From the NCBI RefSeq assembly GCF_030159855.1, contig NZ_BSNG01000001.1:2666001-2730000 (forward strand): a DNA stretch of 64,000 nucleotides, given 5' to 3'. The notes beneath the pieces were generated by a model. It was not told the DNA's origin, did not search any database, and saw nothing but the letters and a program-made list of their open reading frames with translations. How positions within the stretch are numbered: position 1 is the first letter of the stretch; each line of letters begins with the position of its first letter. This document shows, piece by piece, positions 17,224 to 24,897 of this stretch. The DNA comes from Devosia yakushimensis (GTDB lineage: Bacteria; Pseudomonadota; Alphaproteobacteria; Rhizobiales; Devosiaceae). The position numbers and the translations under genes are program-made.

Positions 17224-18773
17224 AAGCTCTGCTGGCGATCGGCCTGTTGGCGTTCGGCCTGCTGCTGGCGGCGCCGATTGTGGCGCAGCCGAACCCGGCC
17301 GTCAGCGGCAATACGGACGAAGACTTGCTCCGGCGCGCCGATGCCCAATTGCGACTGGCGGAAGTGTTCGAGCAGGGCGAGGGCGTTGCCGTCGACCTAG
17401 TGCGCGCGCGGCTGCATTACGAGCAGTCGGCTCATGCTGGCAGCGACACGGCCAAGCTCCGGCTTGGACAGATGCTGGTCGCCGGGCTAGGTGGCCCCCG
17501 GGACACCTCCCAAGGATTGCGGCTGATCCGCGTCCTTGCCGGCGCGGGCAATATCAATGCTCAGACCTTGCTCGGCGACCTGCTTTCCGGCGGCACCCTG
17601 GGCTATGTCGATGCCGATGGTGCTATTGCCGCCTATCAGCAGGCCGCCCATGGCGGCAGCGTTGCCGCTATGGTCAGCCTGGGCGACGTCTTCCGCTCCG
17701 GCGACATTGTCCCGGTCGATTTGCCAAAATCCTTCGATTACTACGCGGCCGCTGCCGCCAAGGACAGTGCCTCGGCCAAACTGGCCGTCGCGGAAATGCT
17801 GGCTGGCGGACAGGGCGTTACCCAGGACGTGGCGTCCGGCCTGGCCACGCTGCGCATCGGAGCTGCCAATGGCAATGGCGATGCCGCCATGGCGCTGGGC
17901 GATCTCCTGCTTGCCGGAGACGTTGGCCAGATCGACGTGGCCGGGGCCGTAGAGGCCTATGAAACAGCTGCCGCGGGAGGGCGAACCGATGCTTATCTGC
18001 GGCTGGGCGAGCTGTTCCGCGACGGCTATTACATCAGGCGCGACGCCGAACGCGCCGTCGGCTATTACCGCATGGCGGCCAATGCCGGGGAGAGCTTCGG
18101 CCTATACGCTTTGGGCCTGGGCTATCTCGATCGCGATTTCGACGCCTTGGGTTCCAGCGCCGAAGGCATGGAGCTGGTGCAGCGGGCCGGCGCGCAGGGC
18201 AACCAATATGCCGTGACGGCGATTGCCGGGAGCTATCTCTTCGGCCAAGGGGTCGACGCCGACATCGAACGGGGCTTGGCAATCCTTACAGCAGCTGCCG
18301 CTGCAGGCAATCCGGCCGCCGCGCTGGATCTGGTCGCCATCTATCGCGACGGATTGCAGAGGAACGGAAAGTCCTTGCTGCGCCGCCGCGAGCAGATGGC
18401 TCTCCAAGTGCTGCAATCGGCAAAGGACCGGCTGGATCGCGGCTCCTATCTCTACCAGACGCTGCTGCTCGACGCCGCCCCGTCCGGGTTCGCCGATTCG
18501 GAAAAAGCCATCGGCCAGCTCGCCGAACTGTCACTGCGGGACCGCCGGTCGCTGGTCGTCCGGCTGCTTGCCGTGAACCCCAATGCCTTCGTCGCCCTGG
18601 TCCAGGTGCGCCTCAGAGACCTTGGATACCTGAACACCCGGGTCAATGGCCGGCTCAACCGGCAGACGATCCGCGCGATCAACGCTTACTGCCGTTTCAA
18701 GGCCGCCCAGGACATCTGCCGCCCGGGACCATTGAGCATGGCCACGGCCCAGGTCCTGTCCTCGGCCTTCTAG
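17220..18773 (+). CDS. Exported Sel1-repeat protein with C-terminal PG-binding-like domain
   Basis: A 517-residue protein with a GTG start that overlaps the stop of the previous gene (GTGA). A signal peptide (residues 1 to about 23, LLAFGLLLAAPIVAQ) leads into about ten Sel1-like repeats. Near the C-terminus (about residues 455-500) VQVRLRDLGYLNTRVNG followed by a helix resembles the PG_binding_1 three-helix domain, which could tie the solenoid to the cell wall. It is clearly a relative of the preceding protein, so the pair likely arose by duplication and may form one envelope scaffold. It is the last gene of the operon. Confidence 0.85.
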   Translation: MKALLAIGLLAFGLLLAAPIVAQPNPAVSGNTDEDLLRRADAQLRLAEVFEQGEGVAVDLVRARLHYEQSAHAGSDTAKLRLGQMLVAGLGGPRDTSQGLRLIRVLAGAGNINAQTLLGDLLSGGTLGYVDADGAIAAYQQAAHGGSVAAMVSLGDVFRSGDIVPVDLPKSFDYYAAAAAKDSASAKLAVAEMLAGGQGVTQDVASGLATLRIGAANGNGDAAMALGDLLLAGDVGQIDVAGAVEAYETAAAGGRTDAYLRLGELFRDGYYIRRDAERAVGYYRMAANAGESFGLYALGLGYLDRDFDALGSSAEGMELVQRAGAQGNQYAVTAIAGSYLFGQGVDADIERGLAILTAAAAAGNPAAALDLVAIYRDGLQRNGKSLLRRREQMALQVLQSAKDRLDRGSYLYQTLLLDAAPSGFADSEKAIGQLAELSLRDRRSLVVRLLAVNPNAFVALVQVRLRDLGYLNTRVNGRLNRQTIRAINAYCRFKAAQDICRPGPLSMATAQVLSSAF

Positions 18774-19095
18774 GGCGCACCGCGATGGTTCGCCATCGAA
18801 TGCAGGATCGTCGGCCTGACCCCGCTTTTGATCTGGCATGGATCGGTCGAACTCCTGAAAGCTGCCATTCCCTTCGAGACCGGGGCGGCGGCCGAAAAGG
18901 AGGAAGCAGATCGCAAAGCGCATTGAGTTGCCGTGTCGCAGAGTTCGACGTTTGGCCAACGAACAAGGCGATCAATAGTTTAGACTATTTCTAAACTGCA
19001 TTGAATTTCATTGACATCTCCGGCCACATAAGGTGACAACGCTAATCATATTTTTGGTCGCTGTCACCACCGGCGGACAATTGGAGAGCATTCAG
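18774..19095. promoter_or_regulatory. Irr-type (ICE) box and leader before the FecB-like gene
   Basis: TTTAGACTATTTCTAAA at 18979-18995 differs by one base from the rhizobial Irr iron control element TTTAGAA-N3-TTCTAAA (consensus from memory). It is the core of a perfect 7-bp inverted repeat, AGTTTAG (18977-18983) with CTAAACT (18991-18997). It lies about 100 nt before the FecB-like start codon. TTGACA at 19011-19016 could be a -35 element, but no good -10 follows. The rest of the stretch holds no gene I can support. Confidence 0.62.
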
Positions 19096-20196
19096 ATGAA
19101 GTCGCAACGGCCCCGCGTCCCCCTCATTCCCGCCGCCATAGCCTGTGTCCTGGCCATGAGCCCGGCGGTAATTCCGGTGTTCGCCGAGGACATCGTCGTT
19201 ACCGATCATGAAAACCGCCAGGTCGTGCTAACCGCGCCTGCCGAACGAGTGGTTACCATCCCGATGCCGATGGCATCCGGTGTCATCGCGCTCAGCGGTG
19301 GTGCCGACACGCTGGTCGGGCTCAATCCGCTGTCGCTGACGGCCATCCGCGAGGGCATTCTGGGCAAGATCTTCCCCGACGCCCTCAATATTTCCGATGC
19401 CGTCACCGGTACCGACTTCGTGCCCAATGTCGAGGCGCTGGCCGAGGTCAATCCGGACCTCGTCATCCAGTGGGGCGGCCGCGGTCCCGAGATCGTCGAT
19501 CCGCTGGTCAATGCCGGTCTCACCACGCTGCTGATCAAGTATGGCACCGAAGAGCTGACCCGCGAATACATGACCATGGTGGCCACGGCGATCGGCAAGC
19601 CCGAGCGCATCGACGCACTGGTCGCCTGGCGCGACCGCGTGCAGCAGGAGATCGCCGCCAAGACGGCCGGCATCGCCGAAGCCGATCGCCCCAGCGTGCT
19701 CTATCTCGGCCGTTCGCTCTCCGACATCACGGCGGCCGGCAACAAGGGCCAGTACAGTTCCTGGTATATCGAGCTGGCCGGCGGCAAGAACGCCGCAGCC
19801 GAGCTGGATGGCAGCGTCTCGATCAACCGCGAGCAGATTGCCCAGTGGGACCCCGAAGTCATCCTGCTCAACAGCTTCGAGCCGGAACTGGACGTGAGCT
19901 GGGTCTACGATGATCCGATCCTCTCGCTCACCAAAGCGGCGCAGAATCGCCGCGTCTACAAGATGCCGCTGGGTGGCTATCGCTGGGATCCGCCGAGCCA
20001 GGAATCGCCGCTGACCTGGATGTGGCTGGCCGAGCTGCTGCATCCGGACCTGTTCAACTACGACCTGCGCGCCGAAATGACCGCGGCCTACAAGACGCTC
20101 TACAATTACGAGCTGACCGACGAGGACATCGACGGCATCATCTGGACGGCCCAGCAGGGTACCGGCCTCGGCTACGACCAGTTCGCGGTCAACTGA
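19096..20196 (+). CDS. Siderophore/metal-chelate ABC binding protein (FecB/BtuF-like)
   Basis: A 366-residue periplasmic protein. I chose the ATG at 19096 because GGAGAG sits 7 nt upstream and a signal peptide follows (IPAAIACVLAMSPAVIPVFA). The mature part has the type III (helical-backbone) binding fold: ITDH-like opening VVTDHENRQVVL, RVVTIPMP, VNPDLVIQWGG and a C-terminal WMWLAELLHPDLF. Such proteins bind ferric siderophores, heme, cobalamin or other chelates. The Irr-type box upstream argues for iron or heme. The gene heads a six-gene operon with a FecCD permease, an ATPase and three cytosolic proteins. Confidence 0.88.
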   Translation: MKSQRPRVPLIPAAIACVLAMSPAVIPVFAEDIVVTDHENRQVVLTAPAERVVTIPMPMASGVIALSGGADTLVGLNPLSLTAIREGILGKIFPDALNISDAVTGTDFVPNVEALAEVNPDLVIQWGGRGPEIVDPLVNAGLTTLLIKYGTEELTREYMTMVATAIGKPERIDALVAWRDRVQQEIAAKTAGIAEADRPSVLYLGRSLSDITAAGNKGQYSSWYIELAGGKNAAAELDGSVSINREQIAQWDPEVILLNSFEPELDVSWVYDDPILSLTKAAQNRRVYKMPLGGYRWDPPSQESPLTWMWLAELLHPDLFNYDLRAEMTAAYKTLYNYELTDEDIDGIIWTAQQGTGLGYDQFAVN

Positions 20197-20198
20197 TC

Positions 20199-21257
20199 GT
20201 GACAGCGCTTGCTGAGGAAGCGGGGGGCGTGGCCTCCCGCCGCTGGACCCGGACGGCGCTGGCCTTCACCCTGTTTCTGGCGGCCCTTGCTATCAGCATC
20301 GTGGTCAGCCTTTGCGTCGGTCGCTATTCGGTATCGGCGCTGCGCGCCCTCGAAATCCTCGGCACGGCCATCATGCAGCCCGGCCGCGTGGTCGAGACCA
20401 TGGACGAGCGCATAGTGCTGCTGGTCCGGGCCCCGCGGGTCATCATCGCCGCCATGTCGGGGGCCGCGCTCGCGACGGCCGGTGTCGCGCTGCAGGGCGT
20501 GTTCCGCAATCCGCTGGTATCGCCCGAAGTGCTGGGCATTTCGCAGGGCGCCGCCTTTGGCGGGGCGTTGGCGATCACCATGGGCATTTGGGGAGTGCCG
20601 CTGCTGCTGGCGGTATTCGTCGCCGGCTTCTTGGCCCTGATCCTGGTGGGCCTCTTGGCCCGTATTGATGGCCGTACCGAGATCATCACCGTCATCCTCT
20701 CCGGCATGGTCATCGGCTCGCTATTTTCCGCCTTCGTTTCTCTGCTGCAGTTTATCGCCGATCCCAACAGTTCGCTGCCCGCCATCGTCTATTGGCTGAT
20801 GGGCTCGTTCGCCACCGCCACCTGGGACCGCGTGCTGGTGTCGGCGCCAGGCCTATTGGCCGGCATGGGCCTGCTCTGGGCGCTACGCTTCCGGCTTAAC
20901 GTGCTGTCGCTCGATGACAGCGAAGCCAGGAGCCTCGGCGCGCATCCCGATCTGGAACGCTGGCTGGTCTTCGCGCTGGTGGCGCTGATCGTGGGCTGCC
21001 AAGTAGCAGTCTCCGGTATTGTGGGGTGGGTCGGGCTCGTCATCCCTCATGCCGCGCGTCTCATTGTAGGCTACGACCACCGCCGGCTGCTGCCGGCGAC
21101 GGCTGTGCTCGGCGCTGCCTTCATGGTCACCATTGATACGCTCGCCCGCACTGTCACCGCCGCCGAAATTCCGCTCGGCGTGCTGACGGCCATCGTCGGC
21201 GCCCCGGTCTTCGCGGCTCTGCTGCGCCGGCACTACCGCGAAAGGGAAGCAAAATGA
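20199..21257 (+). CDS. FecCD/BtuC-family ABC permease
   Basis: A polytopic protein of 352 residues if it begins at the GTG at 20199, 2 nt after the previous stop. A GTG at 20229 with GAGGAA 9 nt upstream is an equally good start. It has about ten transmembrane segments with the family signatures APRVIIAAMSGAALATAGVALQG, NPLVSPEVLGISQGAAFG and, near the C-terminus, GIVGWVGLVIPHAARLIVG. One permease gene suffices because BtuC-type importers work as homodimers. It passes the chelate from the binding protein into the cytosol. It overlaps the ATPase gene by 4 nt. Confidence 0.93.
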   Translation: MTALAEEAGGVASRRWTRTALAFTLFLAALAISIVVSLCVGRYSVSALRALEILGTAIMQPGRVVETMDERIVLLVRAPRVIIAAMSGAALATAGVALQGVFRNPLVSPEVLGISQGAAFGGALAITMGIWGVPLLLAVFVAGFLALILVGLLARIDGRTEIITVILSGMVIGSLFSAFVSLLQFIADPNSSLPAIVYWLMGSFATATWDRVLVSAPGLLAGMGLLWALRFRLNVLSLDDSEARSLGAHPDLERWLVFALVALIVGCQVAVSGIVGWVGLVIPHAARLIVGYDHRRLLPATAVLGAAFMVTIDTLARTVTAAEIPLGVLTAIVGAPVFAALLRRHYREREAK

Positions 21258-22012
21258 TCGGTCTCACCAACGCCACGGTGCGCTTCGGTGCGCGGACCGT
21301 CCTCGACGGGCTCAGCTTTGCCGCGCCCAAGGGCCGCAGCATTGCCATTCTCGGGCCCAATGGTCGTGGCAAGACCACGGCGCTACGCGCCATGCTGGGC
21401 TTCCAGCCATTGCATGGCGGCACTCGCACAGCACCAGCTATCGTTGGATACGTGCCGCAATATGCCTCAAGTAACCAAAGCTATGGCGTGCTCGACGTCG
21501 TGGTCATGGGCCGCGCCGCTGGTCTCGGCCTATTCGGCCAACCAAGGCCAACCGACATGGCGAAAGCCCGCGCCGCGCTCGATCGGGTCGGTGCCGCGCG
21601 CTTCGCCGGGGAGCGCTTCGACCGCCTGTCCGGAGGTGAGCGCCAACTCGTGCTGCTGGCCCGAGCGCTGGCGACCGGATCGGATGTGCTGGTGCTGGAC
21701 GAGCCGGGCTCGGCGCTCGATCTGCACAACCAGCAGCGGCTGCTGGCATTGCTGGACGAGCTCCGCAGGCCGCGCGACCGCGCCATCATCTTCACCACGC
21801 ATGATCCCAATCACGCGCTCGCGGCGGCGGACGACGCCCTCCTGATGATGCCCGATGGACCGGCGTTGTTCGGACCGGTAAGCGAGACTGTGGTCCCGGA
21901 CCATCTCGAAAGGCTCTATGGCGTGCCGATGCGGCTGGTGCAGCTGCTTGGTGCTGACGGGTCGGCGCACCGGGCCGTGCTGCCTGCCTTTGCCGGAATG
22001 CGTGCCGCATGA
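21254..22012 (+). CDS. FecE/BtuD-type ABC ATPase
   Basis: A 252-residue nucleotide-binding protein with Walker A GPNGRGKTT (about residues 35-43; an R replaces the usual A/S), Q-loop VPQYAS, signature LSGGERQ, Walker B VLVLDEPGSALD and H-loop TTHDPNHAL. It energises the FecCD-type permease. It is coupled by ATGA overlaps to both neighbours, so the operon continues without a break into three small downstream genes, which are therefore likely to act on the imported compound. Confidence 0.93.
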   Translation: MIGLTNATVRFGARTVLDGLSFAAPKGRSIAILGPNGRGKTTALRAMLGFQPLHGGTRTAPAIVGYVPQYASSNQSYGVLDVVVMGRAAGLGLFGQPRPTDMAKARAALDRVGAARFAGERFDRLSGGERQLVLLARALATGSDVLVLDEPGSALDLHNQQRLLALLDELRRPRDRAIIFTTHDPNHALAAADDALLMMPDGPALFGPVSETVVPDHLERLYGVPMRLVQLLGADGSAHRAVLPAFAGMRAA

Positions 22013-22602
22013 CCGTCCTGCTGATCCACTCGCACTATGGCGCGGCGCCACAGGGCTACGCCGCCGATCCCGGTGTGCTGGTTGTCCGCGAACGCGAGCT
22101 GACCGCCGGGCATTTCGCCGCCGCGACGGGCCTCCTCACCACGACCCATCTCGATCAGATCGGCCTGCTGCAGCACCAGCCCGCCCTGCAGGCCTTGCTG
22201 GATCGTGGCGGCCGCTGGTTCTTCAACGGTCATATCCTGCGCGAATTCGTCGAAGGGCTCGGTCGCTATGTGCCCCTGCACCAGCCCCGGCGCGCCGACC
22301 TCGCGATGACGCGTCTCTTCGAGCATCCGATCTTTGTCGGCATCGAGCAGCGCTCGCTTGAGGAAAACAAGGGGGTCGCGGGCTTTTATGGCCGCGGCCA
22401 TAACCCACTGCCCGACGGCGCGCAAGCGGTCAACGGCATTGGCCCAAACTTGGTGCCCATCGATTGGGACTGGGCTCTGCCAGCCGGCGGGCGAATGTTC
22501 TCCCATGCCGGCAACGATCTCGGTGGCATGGGTGGCGAGAGCGGCGATGGCGCTCTGTTGACCCGGCGGATCATTGCCTGGTGCCGGGGCGAGCTGCCAT
22601 GA
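22009..22602 (+). CDS. ThuA/class I amidotransferase-like protein, unknown function (1)
   Basis: A 197-residue cytosolic protein. It opens with a strand, MTVLLIHSHYG, and has ALLDRGGRWFFNGHILREF (about residues 62-80), a pattern of helix, glycine turn and strand seen in ThuA and class I glutamine-amidotransferase folds. The C-terminal part holds MFSHAGNDLGGMGG. The Cys-His-Glu triad of a real amidotransferase is not apparent. Histidines recur (HSHYG, FEHPIF, YGRGHN, FSHAG) and could bind metal. It overlaps both neighbours by 4 nt and has a similar fold pattern to the next product. I do not recognise a characterised family. Confidence 0.7.
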   Translation: MTVLLIHSHYGAAPQGYAADPGVLVVRERELTAGHFAAATGLLTTTHLDQIGLLQHQPALQALLDRGGRWFFNGHILREFVEGLGRYVPLHQPRRADLAMTRLFEHPIFVGIEQRSLEENKGVAGFYGRGHNPLPDGAQAVNGIGPNLVPIDWDWALPAGGRMFSHAGNDLGGMGGESGDGALLTRRIIAWCRGELP

Positions 22603-23213
22603 GCATTCTGGCCATCCATCCCGGCGCCTATTACCACATCGAGAGCTTCGAGAGCCCCCGTTACGCGCAGCATTTCGACCAACTGGTTCGTCCCGAGGAC
22701 CTCGCCTCGGTGCGGCTGGAAGACCATGCCGTGGTCCTCATCCCCTGCCGCACGCCGGCCGACCGGATGGTTCAGCATCAGGCCCGGTTGCGCGCCTATC
22801 TTGATCAGGGCGGCACTATCGTCACCACCGGCGAGAGCGAGTCGCAACTCTTCCTTCCCGGTATCAGCTTCACGCCGCAGCCGACCAATTTCTGGTGGTG
22901 GCTCACGCCAGGCGCCGATCTCGGCGTGCGCATCGCCGCACCCGGCCATGCTCTGTTCGAACGGCTCGCGCAGCGCGACCTCACCTGGCACCTGCATGGC
23001 TGGTTCGATGTGCCGGCGGGCGCCGAAGTGCTGGCGGTCAACGAGAGCGGCAAGCCCATTCTCTATGTCGACGAGGTGACCACCGCCGGCCGTATGGTGA
23101 TCACGAGCCTCGACCCCTTCTTTCATCACGGCAGCCATTTCATGCCGGCCACCACACGATTTCTCGATGGCTTCCTGCCTTGGATGCGGGAAGCCCTGGA
23201 CCGCAAGGATTGA
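22599..23213 (+). CDS. ThuA/class I amidotransferase-like protein, unknown function (2)
   Basis: A 204-residue cytosolic protein starting at the ATG that overlaps the previous stop codon. Visible elements are MSILAIHPGAYYHIESF, VVLIPCRTPADRM (a cysteine at a position that could be a nucleophile elbow), LRAYLDQGGTIVTTGE (about residues 65-80), NFWWWLTPGADLG and VITSLDPFFHHGSHF. The GG-turn-strand pattern matches its upstream neighbour, so the two probably share a fold and may form a heterodimer. The longer upstream frame from 22464 is rejected because it would overlap the previous gene by more than 100 nt. Function is unknown. Confidence 0.7.
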   Translation: MSILAIHPGAYYHIESFESPRYAQHFDQLVRPEDLASVRLEDHAVVLIPCRTPADRMVQHQARLRAYLDQGGTIVTTGESESQLFLPGISFTPQPTNFWWWLTPGADLGVRIAAPGHALFERLAQRDLTWHLHGWFDVPAGAEVLAVNESGKPILYVDEVTTAGRMVITSLDPFFHHGSHFMPATTRFLDGFLPWMREALDRKD

Positions 23214-23215
23214 CC

Positions 23216-23719
23216 ATGGCCACCAGACTGCATGTCCGCGAAGCTGGGCAGGACCTCCTCTACAGTTTCGCCGATCTGCTCGCCTATCACGGCTTCGGCT
23301 TTCCCGGCGGCGTCGCCCACGGCTTCAAGGTGCTGGAGCGCGCGCTGCCGCTATTGGCCGATGGTGAACCGCCCGAGCGCCGGGAAATCGAGATACGCAC
23401 CGCCTTCCGCGGCCCGGGCGCGCGCGACGCCTTCGAGATGGTCACCCGCTCGCTGACGGAGAGCCGATATGTGGTGGATGCTGCGCTGGAGCGCCCGGAA
23501 CGCGGCGAAACGCTCGCTCGCTATGTGTTTGTGTTGAGTTACCGAGGCACCACCGTCCGCCTGCAGATCCGGCCCGGCCTCGTGCGTGACGAGTTCATCG
23601 CGCTTGGCCGCAAAACTGACCGCACGGCGGAGGAAGATGTCCGGCTGACCTACCTCAAGCAGGAGATGGCCGAACGGCTATTGGCAATGCCGGCGACCGA
23701 AGTTTACGACGTCACCTAG
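23216..23719 (+). CDS. FmdE-like domain protein, unknown function
   Basis: A 167-residue protein, last in the Irr-box operon and 2 nt after the previous stop. The N-terminal AYHGFGFPGGVAHGFKVLERA (about residues 23-43) recalls the HGHxCPGxxxGxxxA opening of FmdE domains (formylmethanofuran dehydrogenase subunit E-like), although the cysteine is a phenylalanine here. FRGPGARDAFEMVTR follows at about residues 67-81. FmdE-like domains have been linked to metal or tetrapyrrole handling, so a role in processing the imported chelate is possible. The family assignment is tentative. Confidence 0.55.
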   Translation: MATRLHVREAGQDLLYSFADLLAYHGFGFPGGVAHGFKVLERALPLLADGEPPERREIEIRTAFRGPGARDAFEMVTRSLTESRYVVDAALERPERGETLARYVFVLSYRGTTVRLQIRPGLVRDEFIALGRKTDRTAEEDVRLTYLKQEMAERLLAMPATEVYDVT

Positions 23720-23860
23720 GTCTATTAAGGGAACGACCAGGTTGGCGATTGTGTCGGCTGTTTGGGTCGGCAGAGACTTTCGGCATATTGAGCTGAAGGT
23801 GCGGTGAGCTTTGCACCTTCCGAGGCTGCCGGTCCGTCTTGCTCACCTTTGACATCTTTT

Positions 23861-23906
23861 TGCATGATAACTTGCACAAATTTTATTTCTTGCAAGTTTT
23901 CATGCA
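23861..23906. promoter_or_regulatory. Two palindromic operators upstream of rpiR-type gene
   Basis: Two copies of the palindrome TGCAWG-N4-CWTGCA are present: TGCATGATAACTTGCA (23861-23876) and TGCAAGTTTTCATGCA (23891-23906), with centres 30 bp apart (about three helical turns). A further copy lies beyond the regulator gene. The sites sit 32-77 nt before the RpiR start codon, as expected for autoregulation. Confidence 0.65.
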
Positions 23907-23937
23907 TCACCTTATGGTGCTGATAGTGGAGGGGCGC

Positions 23938-24774
23938 ATGTCAGTTCTGGAGCGCGTCAAGGAAGCGGCCGAGACGCTTACACCGGCCGAGCAATTGCTG
24001 ATCAAGCAGGTGATCGCCAGCCCGCGCGACATAGCGCTGGGCACGGCGAGCGGGCTGGCTCAACGCATCGGCGTACATGAAGCAACGGCCTCACGCCTCG
24101 CCAAAAAGCTTGGTTACCCTAACTATGCCGGATTCCGCGCCGCGATCCAGGAAGAATTTATCGTCCGCACCGATCCGGCCACCCGCGTGCGCAATACACT
24201 TCAGCAAACCAGCGAAGCCGGACTGATCACCGATCTGGTCAGTCGCGAGATCGAGGCGTTAGCCGGACTGCAGCGCTATGTCGATGATGCAAAGCTGTTG
24301 TCGGCCGCCCAACCCCTGCTCAGGGCGCGTCGTATCTACGTCTTCGCCCGCGGCAATGCCGAGGCATTGGCCGTACTGATCGACCGCCGCCTGCGGCGCA
24401 TGGGTCGCGACACCATCATGCTTGCCGGCGAGGGCCGCGACCTCGCCGAACAAGTGCTGGGCATGAACGGCGATGATGCCATCGTCGCCTTCGCCTTTCG
24501 CCGCCAGCCCACCCATTACGCTGCCCTGCTCAATCACGCCCGCGCCGTGAACGCGACGTCGGTGGTCATCTCCGGCAGCGTCGGCCCGTCGCTGGTGCCT
24601 GCGGGGGATCATCTGTTGTTTGCCCCCCGCACGGGCTCGCAGGATGCGTTCCAGACCCTCACTATTCCTATGGCGATCTGCAATGCGCTGGTGCTGACCA
24701 TGGCCAAGGAAGACCCCAAGGCTTCGCTGCAATATCTCGAAACCCTGGGCCAGCTCATCGACGCCTTCGACTAA
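23938..24774 (+). CDS. RpiR-family transcriptional regulator (HTH + SIS)
   Basis: A 278-residue DNA-binding protein. I chose the ATG at 23938 since GGAGGGG precedes it; the 33 extra residues upstream have no family similarity and cover the operators. Residues 1-75 form the RpiR helix-turn-helix (LTPAEQLLIKQVI, then GLAQRIGVHEATASRLAKKLGY). Residues about 120-265 form the SIS sugar-phosphate-binding domain (ARRIYVFARGNAEAL, ISGSVGPSL). RpiR proteins respond to phosphosugars and their kin. The divided operator copies flanking this gene suggest that it controls itself and the importer operon that follows. Confidence 0.92.
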   Translation: MSVLERVKEAAETLTPAEQLLIKQVIASPRDIALGTASGLAQRIGVHEATASRLAKKLGYPNYAGFRAAIQEEFIVRTDPATRVRNTLQQTSEAGLITDLVSREIEALAGLQRYVDDAKLLSAAQPLLRARRIYVFARGNAEALAVLIDRRLRRMGRDTIMLAGEGRDLAEQVLGMNGDDAIVAFAFRRQPTHYAALLNHARAVNATSVVISGSVGPSLVPAGDHLLFAPRTGSQDAFQTLTIPMAICNALVLTMAKEDPKASLQYLETLGQLIDAFD

Positions 24775-24780
24775 AGGGCA

Positions 24781-24857
24781 TGCAAGGGAGGAATTTTGCA
24801 CGCCCAATCTCTGCAAGTTCACATGCATGTTGCAAATATAATGCAAGCACATGTGCA
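24781..24857. promoter_or_regulatory. Operator copies before the importer operon
   Basis: TGCAAGTTCACATGCA (24812-24827) matches the operator copy at 23891 in 14 of 16 bases. A weaker copy, TGCAAGCACATGTGCA, lies at 24842-24857. A looser TGCAAG...TTTGCA pair spans 24781-24800. All lie within 120 nt upstream of the importer start codon. Confidence 0.6.
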
Positions 24858-24897
24858 TCCATAGGGCGCATGCAGCGCCATTCCTGAGGAGGAAATG

